Shown here: positions 60,414 to 64,000 of the stretch, in pieces
How the letters are laid out: each line of letters begins with the position of its first letter
Position numbering within the stretch: position 1 is the first letter of the stretch
NCBI GenBank assembly: GCA_021613375.1
Contig: CM038726.1
Span: 9,090,148-9,154,147, forward strand
Origin: Megaleporinus macrocephalus
Taxonomy: Eukaryota; Chordata; Actinopteri; Characiformes; Anostomidae
Direction of reading: 5' to 3'
DNA length: 64,000 nt
The notes under the pieces: model-generated
Databases searched by the model: none
Seen by the model: only the letters and a program-made list of their open reading frames with translations
What the model was told of the DNA's origin: nothing
Program-made: the position numbers and the translations under genes

Positions 60414-62467
60414 CTCAAGTCAAGTGGGTTTTTATTGTCATTTCAACTACATACAGAGTACACAGTGAAACGAAACAACGTTCCTCCAGGACCATGGTGC
60501 AACATAGACAGTGCATACAGACACAAGTGCAACACAAACAAACAAGTGCGGACAGACAACACAACACAGTACAGACAGAGAATAATAAATAATTGCTGGT
60601 TGTGTGCAAATTGTGCAATGTGTAATAAATAGAGTCCAGTGAGGTAGTAAAGTTATTAGTGCAATGCTTTGTGCAAAAATGCTTCCCTTTTTTTTTATCT
60701 GGGGTAAATGGTTGGAGAAAGATATCAGTTCAGACGTTGAGTTGTGTTGAGAAGTCTGATGGCTTGGGGGAAGAAGCTGTTGCAGAGTCTGGTCGTGTTG
60801 GACCGGACGCTGCGGTACCTTCTTCCTGATGGCAGGAGGGAGAACAGTCTGTGTGAAGGGTGGGTGGGGTCATCCACAATGCTGGTTGCTTTTCGGATGC
60901 AGCGGGTGGTGTAAATGTCCAAGACGGAGGGGAGAGAGACTCCGATGATTCTCTCAGCTGTCCTCACAATGCGTTGGAGGGACTTGCGGTCAGAGGCTGT
61001 GCAGGTCCCAAACCAAGCAGTGATGCAGCTGCTTAGGATGCTCTCTATGGTTCCCCTATAGAAGAGGGTGAGGATGGGTGGAGGGAGACGGGCCTTTCTC
61101 AGCTTCCGGAGGAAGTAGAGACGCTGCTGGGCTTTCTTGGCTGTAGAGCTGGTGTTCAGGGACCAGGTGAGGTTCTCCGCTAGGTGGACACCAAGGAACT
61201 TGGTGCTCTTAACGATCTCCACAGAGGAGCCGTTGATGTTAAGCGGAGAGTGGTCCGGTCTTGATTTCCTGAAGTCAACAACCATTTCCTTGGTCTTCTC
61301 TACATTCCAGTGAAGGTTGTTGACTGTACACCAGTCTGTCAGCTGCTGTACCTCCTCCCTGTATGCTGACTCGTCGCCTTTGCTGATGAGACCCAGCACA
61401 GTTGGATCATCGGCGAACTTTATGATGCTGTTAGAACTGTGTTTCGCAACACAGTCATGAGTCAGCAGGGTGAACAACAGAGGACTCAGTACACTGCCCT
61501 GGGGTGCCCCAGTGTTCATGGTGATGGTGCTGGAGCTGCTGTTCCCGAACCGGACTAACTGGGGCCTCCCTGTCAGGAAGTCCAGGATCCAGTTGCACAG
61601 GGGGGTGTTGAGGCCCAGCAGGCTTAACTTCCTGGTGAGATTCTGTGGGATGATGGTGTTGAATGCTGAACTGAAGTCTATGAACAGCATTCTGACGTAG
61701 GTGTCCTTCTTCTCCAGGTGGGTAAGGGAGAGATGAAGGGTGGTGGTGATGGCATCGTCCGTGGAGCGGTTGGGACGATATGCAAATTGCAAGGGGTCCA
61801 ATGAAGAGGGCAGTTGGGTTTTGATGTTCCTCATGACTAGCCTCTCGAAGCACTTCATGATGATGGGCGTGAGAGCTACGGGACGGTAGTCATTGAGGCA
61901 GGACACCGTGGACTTCTTCGGCACGGGGATGATGGTGGTGGTCTTGAGGCACGTTGGGACAGTGGAGCTGCGCAGGGAGACGTTGAAGATGTCCGTGAGA
62001 ACATCTGTCAACTGGTCTGCACACTCTCTGAGCACTCTGCCAGGGATGTTGTCTGGTCCTGCAGCTTTCCGTGGGTTGACTCTGCGCAGAGTTTTCCTCA
62101 CGTCCACTGCAGTCAGGCACAGCGCCTGCTCGTCTGGCTTGGGTGTGATCTTGCTCACCAACGTGTTGTTCTGTGCCTCAAACCGTGCATAAAAGTCGTT
62201 TAGGGCATCGGGGAGGAAGGCATCACTGTCACAGGACGGTGGCATTGTCCTGTAGTGTGTGATTTCCTGGATGCCCTGCCACATGCGCCGCGTGTCACCC
62301 GTGTCCTGGAAGTGGTTGTGGATCCTCTGGGCGTGAGCGCGCTTTGCCTCTCGGATGGCTCGTGACAATTTGGCTCTTGCTTTCCTTAGGGCCGCCTTGT
62401 CACCCACTCTGAAGGCCGAGTCGCGGGTCCTCAGTAGCGCACGCACCTCAGGAGTCATCCACGGCTT
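60414..62467 (-). mobile_element. 5'-truncated CR1/L2-like LINE, inverted second copy
   Basis: Almost identical to 18464-20528 in the opposite orientation. It starts within the codons just before MTPEVRALL and ends in the same CTTGAC-type tail. Flanking sequence differs from the first copy, so it is an independent insertion, not part of the giant inverted repeat. Confidence 0.9.
60725..62458 (-). CDS. LINE reverse transcriptase ORF, open to its natural end
   Basis: 577 residues from ATG 62458 with no endonuclease. The RT motifs are in order: [40 protein letters not shown], then FADDPTVLG where the other copy has FADDTTVLG. The C-terminal part is intact ([35 protein letters not shown]) because this copy lacks the extra C found near 20030. 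As a 5'-truncated copy without promoter it is unlikely to be autonomous. Confidence 0.85.
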   Translation of the reverse strand: MTPEVRALLRTRDSAFRVGDKAALRKARAKLSRAIREAKRAHAQRIHNHFQDTGDTRRMWQGIQEITHYRTMPPSCDSDAFLPDALNDFYARFEAQNNTLVSKITPKPDEQALCLTAVDVRKTLRRVNPRKAAGPDNIPGRVLRECADQLTDVLTDIFNVSLRSSTVPTCLKTTTIIPVPKKSTVSCLNDYRPVALTPIIMKCFERLVMRNIKTQLPSSLDPLQFAYRPNRSTDDAITTTLHLSLTHLEKKDTYVRMLFIDFSSAFNTIIPQNLTRKLSLLGLNTPLCNWILDFLTGRPQLVRFGNSSSSTITMNTGAPQGSVLSPLLFTLLTHDCVAKHSSNSIIKFADDPTVLGLISKGDESAYREEVQQLTDWCTVNNLHWNVEKTKEMVVDFRKSRPDHSPLNINGSSVEIVKSTKFLGVHLAENLTWSLNTSSTAKKAQQRLYFLRKLRKARLPPPILTLFYRGTIESILSSCITAWFGTCTASDRKSLQRIVRTAERIIGVSLPSVLDIYTTRCIRKATSIVDDPTHPSHRLFSLLPSGRRYRSVRSNTTRLCNSFFPQAIRLLNTTQRLN

Positions 62468-63125
62468 CTAGATCTAAACTAGACTAAACTAACAGTTTAC
62501 TGTGAAGGACACTTAAGAAGAGAACTGGTGACAACACACATGTCTCTCTTTACTCCAAAGCAGATTCTGGCCAAAGAAAAGAGGAGAAAACTAAACAGCC
62601 GGTGGCAGAGTTGAGGTGATGTCATCATTGATGCAGCAAGAATAACAAGACAGAACAGAACTGCACCATAGTCATGATGATCTGCCATATTTTCAAATGG
62701 CAGATTTTTTTTCCACTTTCAATAAATATTAGTCATATTTAAGCTTTCACACAGGATATCATTTCATATGAGATTTAATATGGTTTTAATATATTCAGAG
62801 ATTTTATTTTAATTTTATCATATATAAAGAAATGTGTACTCATGCAGTAATGAGTAATACAGTAACATCTGCTCTAAAGCATTGGAAATACAGCAATAAA
62901 GTAGATTTGTTATGTCATACAAAGCTTCCTCTGATCAAGTTATATGGTTATTGTATAACTGTATCCTGATTGTGGTGAATAAAAATGTATGATCCAGGTT
63001 CAGTGCTGGTTATGTGAGAACAGCCACTGGACACTACCAGGTGTGTTTTCAATTAATAATTTTATCTATTTTTTAGATTCTTTTAAATTGTTTAAGTTAA
63101 AAAATGTTAGTAATTACTTGAACTG
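62468..63125. other. No gene seen
   Basis: AT-rich sequence beside the truncation point of the LINE. No exon or repeat recognised. Confidence 0.4.
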
Positions 63126-63129
63126 TCAC

Positions 63130-63650
63130 TGTAAGAAGTTTTACTCCATCATTGTTGTGAGACTCTTAGTCTGTTTGATGAAAAAAGCAGCTATGCAACA
63201 CCTGGCAGCTGTAATGAAACATCTATTTCAGTACTATTCTGCTTTATGTACATCAGTACATTATTGTCTGTTTGGTTTAAGACCTGTTCTGTGTGTAAAA
63301 GAAGTTAATAACCATAATTTATTTGTCTAAATGTTTGTTTTTATTATATGTTAGTTACTTTTATTACTTTGTAAGTGTCTTTATCTTGTGTAACAAACAC
63401 GTGACTGCGGTGACTATAGCTGACAGTTACTGTATATGATAAAGTTTCTCTGTGGTTTGTAGCTGCAGAGAGACTTTATAGGTTCATTTAACACATGAGT
63501 AAATAAGACAGAAACTACTGAACTGATAGATTGTGGTGAATAAACAGGAAAGAAAAAGGAAAAACAGACATTAAAGCCATAAAATCTCTCAATTTAAAAG
63601 GAGAAAAGGAACAAAAGCAGCTTCAGTTCATTTAGACGCTGCTGCCCTTA
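63130..63650 (+). repeat. Direct duplication, copy 2
   Basis: Second copy of 58490-58960 in the same orientation. The two copies flank the region with the second LINE copy, giving a unit spacing of about 4.65 kb. Confidence 0.7.
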
Positions 63651-64000
63651 TGTGGTCAGAGAACAGATTGAGTCCTTTAAATGTTCAAATGTCTCTTGAT
63701 GTAGTTTAATACAAAACCTCATTCATAAAAAGCTTTTTCTTCAGTCTTTAACATCACTATGTAGAACAACTCTTAGTTTAATAGAAGTATAAAGATTTTA
63801 TATTACAGTACATATACAGTATTCTGAAAACTATGAATAAACACAAAGCTGCTTTAGGAGTGACTTAAATGATTTTCTGCTTTGAATTCATTCTTCATTT
63901 CTGTAAAGGAGATACAGAACAGCTGAATGATCACTGTCACATAAGCCTGACTGTTTTTTTCCTCCCTGTTACATCAAATCAGTTAAACCAACAACAAACA
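63651..64000. other. No gene seen
   Basis: AT-rich end of the window without recognisable features. Confidence 0.5.

Overview
The window is a stretch of teleost fish nuclear DNA. It has intron-split coding exons, AT-rich non-coding sequence, and fish-type transposable elements (Rex3-like and CR1/L2-like LINEs, Tc1, hAT, LTR elements), together with an immune-type GIMAP (AIG1) gene. A palindromic dispersed repeat near 7.8 kb reminds me of repeats in characiform, gymnotiform or catfish genomes, but that placement is weak. There is no sign of prokaryotic gene organisation.

The main structure is a very large inverted repeat. Positions 1-14028 reappear in reverse complement at 39619-52055. They are nearly identical except for a 1,590-bp block (4332-5921) present only in the left arm, a few small indels, and one patch of about 190 bp that differs at more than 10% of sites. 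The right arm starts at the base after a run of exactly 1,000 N (38619-39618). The arms may therefore be a misplaced second haplotype rather than a true palindrome. The other end lies in a GTAGCTGTGGATGG minisatellite (51960-52590).

Each arm holds, in left-arm order: a diverged dispersed repeat (319-1000); a TATGGCGT-started, CCAAT-box-rich stretch (2142-2551); a broken multi-exon G2E3-like HECT ubiquitin ligase gene (2552-8600, plus); a solo LTR (5837-6474); a palindromic MITE; the broken 3' part of an integrase-type transposase gene (8995-9600, minus) convergent with the HECT gene; a Rex3-like LINE (11158-13294, minus) carrying a nested hAT with a perfect 8-bp target duplication; and a Tc1 copy (13295-14400), cut by the gap in the right arm.

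Between the arms, 14.4-21.7 kb holds locally duplicated segments, two minisatellites and a CR1/L2-like LINE (17535-20531). Its empty site survives in a paralogous segment at 15.75 kb. From 38.25 down to 25.1 kb runs a minus-strand gene of which five exons can be placed. All five use phase-1 introns, and they encode long coiled coils followed by an AIG1/GIMAP GTPase domain and a C-terminal coiled coil. Several one-base indels break it. Its introns have been filled by a 1.85-kb LTR element (5-bp TSD), a 3.1-kb hAT-like element with a nested 1.8-kb foldback element (6-bp TSD), and a 3.0-kb element with a nested LINE fragment (14-bp TSD).

Right of the arms (52.06-64 kb) are a minisatellite, one isolated exon-like ORF, possible first exons, copies of segments seen at 15 kb, and a 5'-truncated inverted second copy of the CR1/L2-like LINE (60414-62467) whose reverse transcriptase frame is open.

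The region is repeat-rich, and the broken genes carry lesions shared by both arms. I see no RNA gene, CRISPR array or complete functional host gene.
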